From: Salmonella enterica subsp. houtenae serovar Houten
GTDB taxonomy: Bacteria > Pseudomonadota > Gammaproteobacteria > Enterobacterales > Enterobacteriaceae
Direction: 5' to 3'
Length of the DNA stretch: 64,000 bases
NCBI GenBank assembly: GCA_900478215.1
Contig: LS483478.1
Coordinates: 1,240,001-1,304,000, forward strand
The notes under the pieces were generated by a model. That model was not told the DNA's origin, searched no databases, and was given only the letters and a program-made list of their open reading frames with translations. Position numbers and translations under genes: made by a program. Positions 22,219-30,948 of the stretch are shown here, in pieces (position 1 is the first letter of the stretch; every line of letters starts with the position of its first letter).

Positions 22219-23406
22219 ATGAGTGTGTTGAGAAAACATTACCTGAAAGGGTATACCGCGCGGCAAATTGTACAGCGAGCCATGAAAATTATTCCTTACT
22301 CGGTAAACGTCATGGATGAACATGGCGCCATTATCGCGTCTGGCGAACCTTCGCGGCTTCACCAGCGTCACGAAGGGGCCATTCTGGCACTGAAGGAAAA
22401 CCGTATTGTAGAAATTGATTCCGCTACCGCCAATCAGCTCAAAGGCGTGCGATCCGGCATTAATCTCCCCATCTCTTTTCATGAACAGCTTATTGGCGTG
22501 GTAGGCATTACCGGTGAGCCGGAGGAGGTTCGCGCTTATGCCGAGCTGGTGAAAATGGCGGCGGAGCTGGTGATCGAGCATATGGTGCTGATTGAACAGC
22601 GACAGTGGGATAAACGCTATCGCGAAGAGCTTATCAACCAGTTGATTTTGCGAGAAAATTCAACGGAATCGTTGCGCTCAATGGCGGCCTATCTGGGCAT
22701 TGATCTGGCGGTTCCCAGAGTGGTGCTGATTATTGAACTTTCCCAGCCGGATCGCGAAGCGCTGCGCAATGTAATGGATTATTTCGAGAATCACGCGCGC
22801 AACCATTTGGTGACGTTTACCGAATTTAATGAATTAATCATTATTAAGCCTATCATGTTAAAAGAGGGAAAGTGGAATACCCGCCAGGAAATGGGCGAAT
22901 TGCAGATTTTTAAATCATGGGCTGCATCATCCGGCTTTAGCCGTATTTTGGTTGGGGGCTATTTTGCCGGTGAGACGGGATTGCACCGATCTTTGCTCAC
23001 TGCGAGAGCCACGCAAGCGATGGCGAAAAGACAAAAGCTGCGCAGCCAGTACATTTTTTATCATGATCACGCGCTTCCCGCGCTGCTAAGCGGTCTGTCT
23101 GAAAGTTGGCAAGTGCAGGAGTTATCGCGTCTGTGGCTGCAACTGGTACAACATGACGCGAAAGGCGTATTACAACAGACGCTGCGGACCTGGTTTGAAC
23201 ATAATTGTGACCTGACGCAAACGGCCAAAGCATTGCATATTCATGTGAATACATTGCGCTATCGCTTACAGCGTTGTGAGAACATTACACACATAAAAAT
23301 CAACGAGTTAAAAAGTACGCTTTGGCTTTATATCGGTATGGCGCTCCAGGCCGAATCTGTACCGTCCGACAAGTTACCGCTGCCTGGTCGAATCGAAATT
23401 TGTTGA
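22219..23406 (+). CDS. CdaR-like transcriptional regulator of the glycerate operon
   Basis: 395 residues. The N-terminal sugar-diacid recognition domain (about residues 10-140: ARQIVQRAMKIIPYSVNVMD, HEGAILALKENRIVEID, GVRSGINLPISFHEQLIGVVGITGEPEEVR) is followed by a linker with a degenerate GGDEF-like fold. The C-terminus has a PucR-type helix-turn-helix (TQTAKALHIHVNTLRYRLQRCENIT, about 330-360). E. coli CdaR answers D-glycerate and activates gar/gud/glx genes. This one most likely activates the permease and kinase genes 67 bases downstream. It is a paralogue type, not CdaR itself, as cdaR lies elsewhere in enterobacteria. The ATG has only a close AGGG; GTG at 22225 is an alternative start. 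Confidence 0.88.
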   Translation: MSVLRKHYLKGYTARQIVQRAMKIIPYSVNVMDEHGAIIASGEPSRLHQRHEGAILALKENRIVEIDSATANQLKGVRSGINLPISFHEQLIGVVGITGEPEEVRAYAELVKMAAELVIEHMVLIEQRQWDKRYREELINQLILRENSTESLRSMAAYLGIDLAVPRVVLIIELSQPDREALRNVMDYFENHARNHLVTFTEFNELIIIKPIMLKEGKWNTRQEMGELQIFKSWAASSGFSRILVGGYFAGETGLHRSLLTARATQAMAKRQKLRSQYIFYHDHALPALLSGLSESWQVQELSRLWLQLVQHDAKGVLQQTLRTWFEHNCDLTQTAKALHIHVNTLRYRLQRCENITHIKINELKSTLWLYIGMALQAESVPSDKLPLPGRIEIC

Positions 23407-23473
23407 AAGCTCCAGCGGATTTTTAGGCGAGTTTTTCCATACTGCGCGCTCCATGTTAAAGGAGGCGCAGTAT

Positions 23474-24742
23474 ATGACGTCGATATCCACCCTGGGAGCC
23501 ATTGCCGCATTGGTCGTGGCCATCGTATTAATTTTAAGGAAAGTGTCGCCAGCCTACGGCATGATGGCGGGCGCGCTGGTCGGCGGTTTAATTGGCGGCG
23601 CCGATCTTCTGCAAACCGTTTCGCTGATGGTGTCAGGCGCGCAGGGCATCGTTAATGCCGTATTACGTATTCTGGCCGCAGGCGTACTGGCGGGCGTATT
23701 AATTGAGTCCGGGGCGGCGAATACGATTGCTGAGACAGTTGTCCGCAAGGTGGGGGAGACCCGCGCATTATTAGCATTAGCTATTGCCACACTATGTTTG
23801 ACCGCCGTTGGCGTATTTATTGATGTAGCGGTAATTACCGTCGCGCCGATTGCGCTGTCGATTGCGCGTAATGCAGGCCTGTCAAAAAGCGCCATTCTGC
23901 TGGCGATGGTCGGCGGCGGCAAAGCGGGGAACGTGATGTCTCCTAACCCGAACGCCATTGCCGCCTCCGATGCGTTTCATGTTCCTCTTACCTCTATTAT
24001 GCTGGCGGGCGTGGTTCCGGGCATCGTTGGGCTTATTATCGCCTATCTGTTAGCGAAACGGCTGAATAATAAAGGCGTGGGCGTCGCCGATCATGAAGTG
24101 ACTCACCATGATGACTCCGTCGCCAGACCCGGTTTTCTGGTGGCGATTAGCGCGCCGTTGGTCGCTATTTTCCTGCTTTCTCTCCGTCCGTTTGCCGGCA
24201 TTTCCATTGACCCGTTAATTGCCCTGCCCGTAGGGGGATTAGTCGGTCTGCTGTTGATGGGACGTGCGCGCCACTGTAACCAGTACATGGTCGCCGGTCT
24301 GATGCGTATGGCGCCTGTCGCTATTATGTTGCTGGGAACCGGCACGCTGGCTGGCATTATCGCTAATTCCGAACTTAAAGATCTCCTCATTCATGGCCTC
24401 ACTGCTTCGGGGTTGCCGTCCTGGCTGCTGGCGCCCGTGTCTGGCGCCATGATGTCAATGGCAACGGCTTCAACCACGGCGGGAACGGCGGTGGCGTCCG
24501 GCGTTTTCTCTCCCACGTTACTTGAACTTGGCGTTTCTGCCCTGGCGGGAGCCGCTATGATCCATGCAGGCGCCACAGTGCTGGACCATCTGCCGCATGG
24601 CAGTTTTTTCCACGCGACGGGCGGCAGCGTCAATATGCAAATTCATGAACGTTTAAAGCTAATGCCGTATGAAACGCTGGTGGGTTTAACTATTACCTTT
24701 ATTTCTACTCTGATGTTCGGCTTCTTCGGTTTTGCAGGATAA
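23474..24742 (+). CDS. GntP-family permease, probable glycerate/gluconate-type transporter
   Basis: 422 residues from ATG 23474, which has a near-perfect AAAGGAGG site 8 bases upstream; the longer frame to 23453 is less likely. Twelve or more hydrophobic segments. GntP family landmarks: the N-terminal PAYGMMAGALVGGLIGG, a VGGGKAGNVMSPNPNAIAASDAF loop (near residue 145) and TASTTAGTAVASGVF. These H+ symporters carry gluconate and related acids. The kinase directly downstream argues for D-glycerate as substrate. It is five bases from the kinase gene, so one mRNA is expected. Confidence 0.88.
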   Translation: MTSISTLGAIAALVVAIVLILRKVSPAYGMMAGALVGGLIGGADLLQTVSLMVSGAQGIVNAVLRILAAGVLAGVLIESGAANTIAETVVRKVGETRALLALAIATLCLTAVGVFIDVAVITVAPIALSIARNAGLSKSAILLAMVGGGKAGNVMSPNPNAIAASDAFHVPLTSIMLAGVVPGIVGLIIAYLLAKRLNNKGVGVADHEVTHHDDSVARPGFLVAISAPLVAIFLLSLRPFAGISIDPLIALPVGGLVGLLLMGRARHCNQYMVAGLMRMAPVAIMLLGTGTLAGIIANSELKDLLIHGLTASGLPSWLLAPVSGAMMSMATASTTAGTAVASGVFSPTLLELGVSALAGAAMIHAGATVLDHLPHGSFFHATGGSVNMQIHERLKLMPYETLVGLTITFISTLMFGFFGFAG

Positions 24743-24747
24743 TCCCT

Positions 24748-25887
24748 ATGAAAATTGTTATTGCTCCTGATTCATTTAAAGAAAGTTTGTCCGCAATGGC
24801 GGTCGCCGAGGCGATAGAAAAAGGGTTCCGCGAAATTTATCCTGACGCCGACTACGTTAAAGTGCCCATGGCGGATGGTGGGGAAGGAACCGTACAATCA
24901 ATGGTGGAAGCCAGCGGCGGACGTTATGTCGACCAGTGGGTACAAGGCCCGCTTGGGCAACCGGTGACCGCGCGTTGGGGAATGTTGGGCGATAGCGATA
25001 CCGCCGTGATTGAAATGGCGGCGGCATCCGGGCTGCATCATGTTTCGCCTGAATTGCGCAACCCGCTTAATACCACCAGCTATGGAACCGGCGAGTTAAT
25101 CGTCGCGGCGCTGGAGCGTGGCGTAAAGCGTATTATTCTGGGGATTGGCGGCAGCGCGACGAATGACGGCGGCGCGGGGATGATGCAGGCGCTTGGCGTG
25201 ATATTACGTGATAAACAGGGGCACTCGCTGCCCCCGGGCGGCGAGGCGCTGGCGACGCTGGCCTCTATCGATCTGTCCGGTTGTCACCCGTTGCTGCGTA
25301 AGGTATCGATAACCGTGGCGTGCGATGTCAACAATCCGCTGTGTGGTCCCCAGGGCGCATCGGCCATCTTTGGCCCACAAAAAGGGGCGACAGCGGAAAT
25401 GGTGAACACCCTGGACGCAGCGTTGGAAAACTGGGGCCGACATATTTATCAGGCTACGGGACGTGAGGTGATTAACGCTCCCGGCGCGGGTGCGGCAGGC
25501 GGAATGGGCGCCGCGCTTTTAGGGTTGCTCAATGCGGAATTACGCGCCGGCGTAGAGATTGTCGTGGAAACGCTACAGCTTGAGCAGGCGGTTAAAGACG
25601 CCGATCTGGTGATTACCGGAGAAGGGCGACTGGACAGCCAAAGTATTTGCGGCAAGACGCCGATTGGCGTCGCCAAAGTGGCGAAGCGGTATCATAAACC
25701 GGTTATCGCGCTCGCCGGTGGGCTGCAACACGATCATCACGTTGTGTATCAACAGGGTATTGATGCAGCACTGTCGATTTTGTCGCATATTGTTACGCTG
25801 CCGGAAGCCTTACACGAGGCAGAATATAACCTGAGCCTGACGGCGCGCAATGTGGCGGCGATATGGCGTCTGGCGCGGCAAGCCTGA
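24748..25887 (+). CDS. Glycerate 2-kinase, GarK/GlxK type
   Basis: 379 residues. Phosphorylates D-glycerate to 2-phosphoglycerate with ATP, feeding glycolysis. Family markers: MKIVIAPDSFKESLSAMAVAEAIEKG at the N-terminus, MADGGEGTVQ near residue 42, the nucleotide-site loop GIGGSATNDGGAGMMQALG near 130-150, and ITGEGRLDSQSICGKTPIGVAK near 290. It closely resembles both GarK and GlxK, which lie in other operons in E. coli. It is the third gene of a regulator-permease-kinase unit. There is no aldolase or semialdehyde reductase nearby, so the unit seems to serve glycerate itself. Confidence 0.93.
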   Translation: MKIVIAPDSFKESLSAMAVAEAIEKGFREIYPDADYVKVPMADGGEGTVQSMVEASGGRYVDQWVQGPLGQPVTARWGMLGDSDTAVIEMAAASGLHHVSPELRNPLNTTSYGTGELIVAALERGVKRIILGIGGSATNDGGAGMMQALGVILRDKQGHSLPPGGEALATLASIDLSGCHPLLRKVSITVACDVNNPLCGPQGASAIFGPQKGATAEMVNTLDAALENWGRHIYQATGREVINAPGAGAAGGMGAALLGLLNAELRAGVEIVVETLQLEQAVKDADLVITGEGRLDSQSICGKTPIGVAKVAKRYHKPVIALAGGLQHDHHVVYQQGIDAALSILSHIVTLPEALHEAEYNLSLTARNVAAIWRLARQA

Positions 25888-25933
25888 CGGCGCACTCCCT
25901 TTCCAGGCCGCACATCAGCGCGGCCTGAGGCTT

Positions 25934-26404
25934 TTACGCGTTTTCTTTCAGCCAGTTCAGCACCACATCATGGTGATTGCTGGTTTTAAAGTCATTAAAG
26001 ACGTGCTCAATTTTACCGTCAGCGTCAATCAAAAAGCTAATGCGGTGAATGCCGTCATACGTTTTGCCCATAAACGACTTTTCGCCCCAGACGCCGAACT
26101 GTTCACACACCTGATGGTTTTCATCGGACAGAAGGGTAAAGTTCAGCAGCTCTTTTTCAGCGAAACGGGAGAGTTTTTCAGGTTTATCGGTGCTGATGCC
26201 CAGCACGTCCACGCCTGCTTTTTTGAGCTCATCCATGTTATCGCGTAAGCCGCAGGCCTGCACGGTACAGCCGGGTGTCATGGCTTTTGGGTAGAAGTAA
26301 ACCAGAACGCGCTGTCCCTGGAAGTCGGTCAAATTTACTTGTTCCCCGTCTTGATCCGGCAAGCTAAATTTCGGTGCAATATCACCGGCTTTCAGTGGAT
26401 TCAT
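25934..26404 (-). CDS. bcp: Thiol peroxidase Bcp (peroxiredoxin Q)
   Basis: 156 residues, cytoplasmic. Reduces H2O2 and organic peroxides using thioredoxin. The active-site motif YFYPKAMTPGCTVQACGLRD carries the peroxidatic cysteine (near 45) and, five residues on, the resolving cysteine (near 50), the atypical two-cysteine arrangement of E. coli Bcp. DKPEKLSRFAEKELLNFTLLSDE and GKTYDGIHRISFLID complete the fold. Its ATG overlaps the gcvR stop by one base (TAATG), so the two are cotranscribed and coupled. Confidence 0.97.
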   Translation of the reverse strand: MNPLKAGDIAPKFSLPDQDGEQVNLTDFQGQRVLVYFYPKAMTPGCTVQACGLRDNMDELKKAGVDVLGISTDKPEKLSRFAEKELLNFTLLSDENHQVCEQFGVWGEKSFMGKTYDGIHRISFLIDADGKIEHVFNDFKTSNHHDVVLNWLKENA

Positions 26405-26976
26405 TACTTAACTCCATCCTGTTCATCATGTTGTGAGTAATTGACGACGTTTATACTGCCTTGCGCATTGAGTTCTGTACATAGTGCTTTAAAGGCTTGC
26501 TCAATATTTGCGGAATTTTGCGACGCCGGACTATGTGCGGTAATTTGAATAAATAATTGCGCGGCTTTATCGTCTTCAGCCGGCTGTGTGCGGGAGACCA
26601 GCTCCGCAATATTCATTTCATGACTATCAAACAGCGCGGTGAATCGCTCAATTAAATGCGGGGAGTCGGCGACCTCGACCTGAACCCATACCGTCGCGGG
26701 CATTGCCGGGCGGGGGCGGTCGGACGTCCGTTTCATCACAATCAGCAGGTCCAGCTCTGCGCCTTTTAACGGCAATGTCGATTCAATCAGGGTAATCGCG
26801 TTCCACGTGCCGGACAACAGCATAATAAACGTGAATTCATCGCCCAGCATCGCCAGTCGGCTGTCTTCGATATTACAGTCGCAACTACTGACATGGCGAG
26901 TAATGGTATTCACAATACCGGGCCTGTCGGCACCCAGCGCAGTGATAACCAGATAGTGTTGTGATGACGGTGTCAA
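26404..26976 (-). CDS. gcvR: Glycine cleavage repressor protein GcvR
   Basis: 190 residues from TTG at 26976, preceded by AAAGGA at 9 bases; E. coli gcvR also starts at this codon. Two ACT domains (about residues 8-80 and 92-175) bind glycine. GcvR has no DNA-binding domain; it holds GcvA in a repressing complex until glycine is present. Signature: LVITALGADRPGIVNTITRHVSSCDCNIEDSR. The longer open frame to 27042 has no ribosome site and would add 22 residues not in the family. It is divergent from dapA. Confidence 0.94.
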   Translation of the reverse strand: MTPSSQHYLVITALGADRPGIVNTITRHVSSCDCNIEDSRLAMLGDEFTFIMLLSGTWNAITLIESTLPLKGAELDLLIVMKRTSDRPRPAMPATVWVQVEVADSPHLIERFTALFDSHEMNIAELVSRTQPAEDDKAAQLFIQITAHSPASQNSANIEQAFKALCTELNAQGSINVVNYSQHDEQDGVK

Positions 26977-27121
26977 ACCAGTTATTCCTTTGAGCGGTGA
27001 GGTAATCTTAAGGAAAGCATAAAAAAAACCTGCGTACAACAATCAGAACGGCTCTGGTCGCTTGCTTTTATTGCCATACCAAACGTACCATTGAGCTACT
27101 TGTTTGCACAGAGGATGGCCC

Positions 27122-28000
27122 ATGTTCACGGGAAGTATTGTCGCGCTTGTTACGCCGATGGATGAGAAAGGTAACGTCAGTAGGCCTTGCCTGAAAAAAC
27201 TCATTGATTATCATGTCGCCAACGGTACCTCGGCGATTGTTTCGGTTGGCACCACCGGCGAGTCCGCCACGCTAAGCCATGATGAACATGGCGATGTCGT
27301 GATGATGACGCTGGAACTGGCTGACGGACGTATTCCGGTTATCGCCGGCACGGGCGCAAACGCGACCGCGGAAGCGATTAGCCTGACGCAGCGTTTTAAC
27401 GACAGCGGCGTGGTTGGCTGCCTGACGGTGACGCCGTACTACAATCGCCCCACGCAGGAAGGTTTGTTCCAGCATTTCAAAGCCATCGCGGAACACACTG
27501 ACTTGCCGCAAATTCTGTATAATGTGCCGTCCCGTACCGGCTGCGATATGCTGCCGGAAACCGTGGGTCGTCTGGCGGAAATAAAAAATATTATCGCTAT
27601 CAAAGAGGCGACAGGGAACTTAACCCGCGTTCACCAGATCAAAGAGCTGGTTTCAGACGATTTTATTCTGCTTAGCGGCGATGACGCGTCTGCGCTGGAC
27701 TTTATGCAACTGGGTGGTCATGGCGTGATTTCTGTTACGGCTAACGTAGCGGCGCGCGATATGGCTGACATGTGCAAACTGGCGGCGGAAGGGCAATTTG
27801 CCGAGGCGCGCGCTATCAACCAGCGTCTGATGCCGTTACACAACAAACTATTTGTCGAACCCAATCCTATCCCAGTGAAATGGGCATGTAAGGCATTGGG
27901 TCTTGTGGCGACCGACACGCTGCGCCTGCCAATGACGCCTATCACAGACAATGGTCGTGACATCGTCAAAGCAGCGCTTCAGCATGCTGGCCTGCTGTAA
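27122..28000 (+). CDS. dapA: 4-hydroxy-tetrahydrodipicolinate synthase
   Basis: 292 residues from ATG 27122 (AGAGGA upstream). Condenses pyruvate with aspartate semialdehyde, the first committed step to lysine and diaminopimelate. TIM-barrel class I lyase: the Schiff-base lysine is in [11 protein letters not shown] (Lys161), the catalytic tyrosine in [12 protein letters not shown] (Tyr133), and Thr44/Thr45 in [10 protein letters not shown]. The [13 protein letters not shown] and [13 protein letters not shown] segments are typical. bamC follows after 16 bases, forming dapA-bamC as in E. coli. Confidence 0.98.
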   Translation: MFTGSIVALVTPMDEKGNVSRPCLKKLIDYHVANGTSAIVSVGTTGESATLSHDEHGDVVMMTLELADGRIPVIAGTGANATAEAISLTQRFNDSGVVGCLTVTPYYNRPTQEGLFQHFKAIAEHTDLPQILYNVPSRTGCDMLPETVGRLAEIKNIIAIKEATGNLTRVHQIKELVSDDFILLSGDDASALDFMQLGGHGVISVTANVAARDMADMCKLAAEGQFAEARAINQRLMPLHNKLFVEPNPIPVKWACKALGLVATDTLRLPMTPITDNGRDIVKAALQHAGLL

Positions 28001-28016
28001 AGTTTAGGGAGATTTG

Positions 28017-29051
28017 ATGGCTTACTCAGTACAAAAGTCGCGCCTGGCGAAGGTTGCGGGTGTTTCGCTTGTTTTGCTGCTCGCTGCCTGTAGTTCCGAT
28101 TCGCGCTACAAGCGCCAGGTAAGCGGCGATGAATCCTATCTGGATGCCGCGCCGCTTGCTGAACTTCACGCCCCGGCAGGCATGATTTTGCCGATAACGA
28201 CCGGCGACTATGTTATTCCGGTCACAAAGGGGAGCGGCGCGGTTGGTAAGGCGTTGGATATCCGTCCGCCGGCGCAGCCGTTAGCGTTGGTGAGCGGCGC
28301 GCGAACCCAGTTCTCTGGCGATACCGCTACGCTATTGGTGGAAAATGGTCGTAGCAGCACGCTGTGGCCGCAAGTCGTCAGCGTGATTCAAGCGAAAAAT
28401 TATCCGATTGAAAAACGTGACGATGCCAGCCAGACCCTGTCGACCGATTGGGTGAACTGGAACCGCCTGGATGAAGACGAACAGTATCGCGGACGTTATC
28501 AAATCTCGGTGAAGCCGCAGGGCTATCAGCAGGCGGTAACGGTAAAACTGGTTAATCTGGAACAGGCTGGCAAGCCGGTCGCTGATGCGGCGTCGCTGCA
28601 GCGCTACAGCACTGAAATGATGAACGTCATTTCCGCCGGTCTGGATAAGACCGCTACGGATGCGGCAAATGCCGCGCAGAGCCGTTCCGCCGCAACGATG
28701 GATGTGCAGAGCGCCGCTGATGATACCGGTTTACCTATGTTGGTCGTTCGCGGTCCATTCAACGTGGTATGGCAGCGTCTTCCAGCCGCGCTGGAAAAAG
28801 CGGGTATGAAAGTCACCGACAGCACGCGCTCGCAGGGCAGTATGGCGGTAACATACAAACCGTTGTCTGACAGCGAGTGGCGGGATCTGGGCGCAAGCGA
28901 TCCGGGCCTGGTGTCCGGAGACTATAAATTGCAGGTCGGCGATTTAGATAACCGCAGCAGCTTGCAGTTTATCGATCCTAAGGGGCATACCCTGACGCAA
29001 AGCCAGAACGACGCGCTGGTTACCGTCTTCCAGGCGGCATTCAACAAGTAA
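28017..29051 (+). CDS. bamC: Outer membrane assembly lipoprotein BamC
   Basis: 344 residues from ATG 28017 (TTG directly before it is also in frame). The signal peptide ends in a lipobox LLLAAC|SSD, so Cys25 is lipidated and the protein goes to the outer membrane. A long unstructured stretch after the lipobox, known to bind BamD, is followed by two helix-grip domains (about 100-215 and 225-344: [30 protein letters not shown]). It is a component of the BamABCDE machine. Downstream a terminator separates it from purC. Confidence 0.97.
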   Translation: MAYSVQKSRLAKVAGVSLVLLLAACSSDSRYKRQVSGDESYLDAAPLAELHAPAGMILPITTGDYVIPVTKGSGAVGKALDIRPPAQPLALVSGARTQFSGDTATLLVENGRSSTLWPQVVSVIQAKNYPIEKRDDASQTLSTDWVNWNRLDEDEQYRGRYQISVKPQGYQQAVTVKLVNLEQAGKPVADAASLQRYSTEMMNVISAGLDKTATDAANAAQSRSAATMDVQSAADDTGLPMLVVRGPFNVVWQRLPAALEKAGMKVTDSTRSQGSMAVTYKPLSDSEWRDLGASDPGLVSGDYKLQVGDLDNRSSLQFIDPKGHTLTQSQNDALVTVFQAAFNK

Positions 29052-29057
29052 TTTAAC

Positions 29058-29084
29058 AGGGCTGGAGCAATCCGGCCCTTTTTT
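29058..29084 (+). terminator. Terminator after bamC
   Basis: AGGGCTGG and CCGGCCCT (29058-29065, 29072-29079) pair with one mismatch and lead into six Ts. It stands just past the bamC stop and before the purC control region. Confidence 0.75.
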
Positions 29085-29094
29085 CTGATAAGAT

Positions 29095-29110
29095 ACGCAA
29101 ACGTGTGCGT
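29095..29110 (+). promoter_or_regulatory. PurR operator of purC
   Basis: ACGCAAACGTGTGCGT is a near-perfect PurR box (consensus ACGCAAACGNTTNCGT, one mismatch). It lies about 115 bases before the purC ATG, and the same sequence is known upstream of E. coli purC. Confidence 0.9.
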
Positions 29111-29225
29111 CGGTATAAAAACGCGATTTAACCGCTATTTCGCACCACAATTACAGGCCGGCTCCTCCGGCAGGCGTAGCAGGAAATGAATACTTATCAT
29201 TAATTCACACCCAGGAGTGTTAAAG

Positions 29226-29939
29226 ATGCAAAAGCAAGCTGAGTTGTATCGTGGTAAAGCGAAAACCGTATACAGCACGGAAAACCCGGACCTGTTGGTG
29301 CTCGAATTCCGCAATGATACGTCAGCAGGGGATGGCGCGCGCATTGAACAGTTTGATCGCAAAGGCATGGTAAACAACAAATTCAACCATTTCATTATGA
29401 CCAAACTGGCAGAGGCGGGCATCCCGACCCAGATGGAACGTTTGCTGTCGGATACCGAGTGTCTGGTGAAGAAGCTGGAGATGGTGCCGGTTGAATGTGT
29501 GGTGCGCAACCGTGCGGCAGGGTCGCTGGTCAAGCGTTTGGGCGTGGAAGAAGGCATGGAGCTTAACCCGCCGATATTCGATCTGTTCCTGAAAAACGAC
29601 GCGCTGCACGACCCGATGGTGAATGGTTCCTATTGTGAAACTTTTGGTTGGGTAAGTCAGGAAAATCTGGCGCGTATGAAAGAATTAACCTACAAAGCCA
29701 ACGACGTACTGAAAAAACTGTTTGATGACGCGGGTCTTATCCTGGTGGATTTCAAACTGGAGTTTGGCCTGTATAAAGGCGAAGTGGTGCTGGGCGATGA
29801 GTTTTCACCGGACGGCAGCCGCCTGTGGGATAAAGAGACGCTGGATAAAATGGACAAAGACCGCTTCCGCCAGAGTCTGGGCGGTCTGATTGAAGCCTAT
29901 GAAGCCGTCGCGCATCGCCTGGGCGTGAAATTAGATTAA
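29226..29939 (+). CDS. purC: SAICAR synthetase
   Basis: 237 residues from ATG 29226 (AGGAGTG upstream; the frame opens three codons earlier). Joins aspartate to CAIR with ATP in step 8 of purine synthesis. Motifs: [13 protein letters not shown] (ATP-binding start), [23 protein letters not shown] (CAIR site), and [30 protein letters not shown] with metal-binding acidic residues. Standing alone, it is regulated by the PurR box upstream, like guaBA and purMN in this window. Confidence 0.98.
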   Translation: MQKQAELYRGKAKTVYSTENPDLLVLEFRNDTSAGDGARIEQFDRKGMVNNKFNHFIMTKLAEAGIPTQMERLLSDTECLVKKLEMVPVECVVRNRAAGSLVKRLGVEEGMELNPPIFDLFLKNDALHDPMVNGSYCETFGWVSQENLARMKELTYKANDVLKKLFDDAGLILVDFKLEFGLYKGEVVLGDEFSPDGSRLWDKETLDKMDKDRFRQSLGGLIEAYEAVAHRLGVKLD

Positions 29940-30069
29940 TTCCGCTTCTGACTGGGGGGCAACTGCTCCCCGGTATCCTCCTTTCCTCATTCTGATAGCG
30001 TTTACCTGTGGTAATCCTGCGCCTGACCGCCTACGATCATCTGTATAACAAAGAGAGAATGAGGTGATT

Positions 30070-30933
30070 ATGCGCTGGCAAGGGCGTCGTGAAAGCAACA
30101 ATGTAGAGGACAGACGTAATCGGCCAGGCGGCCCCTCGCTGGGGGGGCCTGGCTTTCGTCTTCCGCGCGGGAAAGGCGGCATCATTCTGTTGGTGGTGGT
30201 GTTGGTCGCAGGGTACTATGGGGTGGATTTAACCGGTCTGTTGACCGGTCAGCCGGTTTCGCAGCAGCAGTCGACGCGTTCGATAAGCCCCAATGATGAT
30301 GAAGCGGCAAAATTTACCTCGGTGATCCTGGCGACGACCGAAGATACCTGGGGGCAACTCTTTCAAAAAATGGGGCGCGGCTATCAGCAGCCAAAACTGG
30401 TGATGTACCGTGGTATGACGCGCACCGGCTGTGGTGCGGGTCAGTCCGTGATGGGGCCGTTTTACTGCCCGGCGGACGGCACCGTATATATTGATCTCTC
30501 ATTTTACGATGATATGAAAAATAAGCTGGGCGCGGACGGTGATTTTGCCCAAGGATATGTCATTGCCCACGAAGTCGGCCACCACGTACAAAAGCTGTTA
30601 GGTATTGAGCCGAAAGTACGCCAGTTGCAGCAAAACGCGTCGCAAACGGAGGTGAATCGCCTTTCGGTGCGCATGGAGCTACAGGCAGATTGCTTTGCCG
30701 GCGTGTGGGGACACAGTATGCAGCAGCAAGGCGTACTGGAGGCGGGCGATCTGGAAGAGGCGCTCAATGCCGCACAGGCTATCGGCGACGATCGCTTACA
30801 GCAACAGGGGCAGGGGCGCGTGGTGCCGGATAGTTTTACCCACGGCACCTCAGAACAGCGCTACAGCTGGTTTAAGCGTGGATTTGACAGCGGTGACCCG
30901 GCGCAATGTAATACGTTTGGCAAAAACTTTTGA
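30070..30933 (+). CDS. ypfJ: Zinc metallopeptidase-like membrane protein YpfJ
   Basis: 287 residues from ATG 30070 (GAGGTGA upstream). A basic, Pro/Gly-rich N-terminus ([15 protein letters not shown]) is followed by one membrane segment ([19 protein letters not shown], about 36-55). The rest is a neutral zinc metallopeptidase-type domain with [11 protein letters not shown] (HEXXH near residue 170) and a distal [11 protein letters not shown] with a candidate third ligand. Its substrate is unknown. It stands 15 bases upstream of tmcA and is probably cotranscribed with it. Confidence 0.92.
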   Translation: MRWQGRRESNNVEDRRNRPGGPSLGGPGFRLPRGKGGIILLVVVLVAGYYGVDLTGLLTGQPVSQQQSTRSISPNDDEAAKFTSVILATTEDTWGQLFQKMGRGYQQPKLVMYRGMTRTGCGAGQSVMGPFYCPADGTVYIDLSFYDDMKNKLGADGDFAQGYVIAHEVGHHVQKLLGIEPKVRQLQQNASQTEVNRLSVRMELQADCFAGVWGHSMQQQGVLEAGDLEEALNAAQAIGDDRLQQQGQGRVVPDSFTHGTSEQRYSWFKRGFDSGDPAQCNTFGKNF

Positions 30934-30948
30934 TAAACTGGGGCAGGG

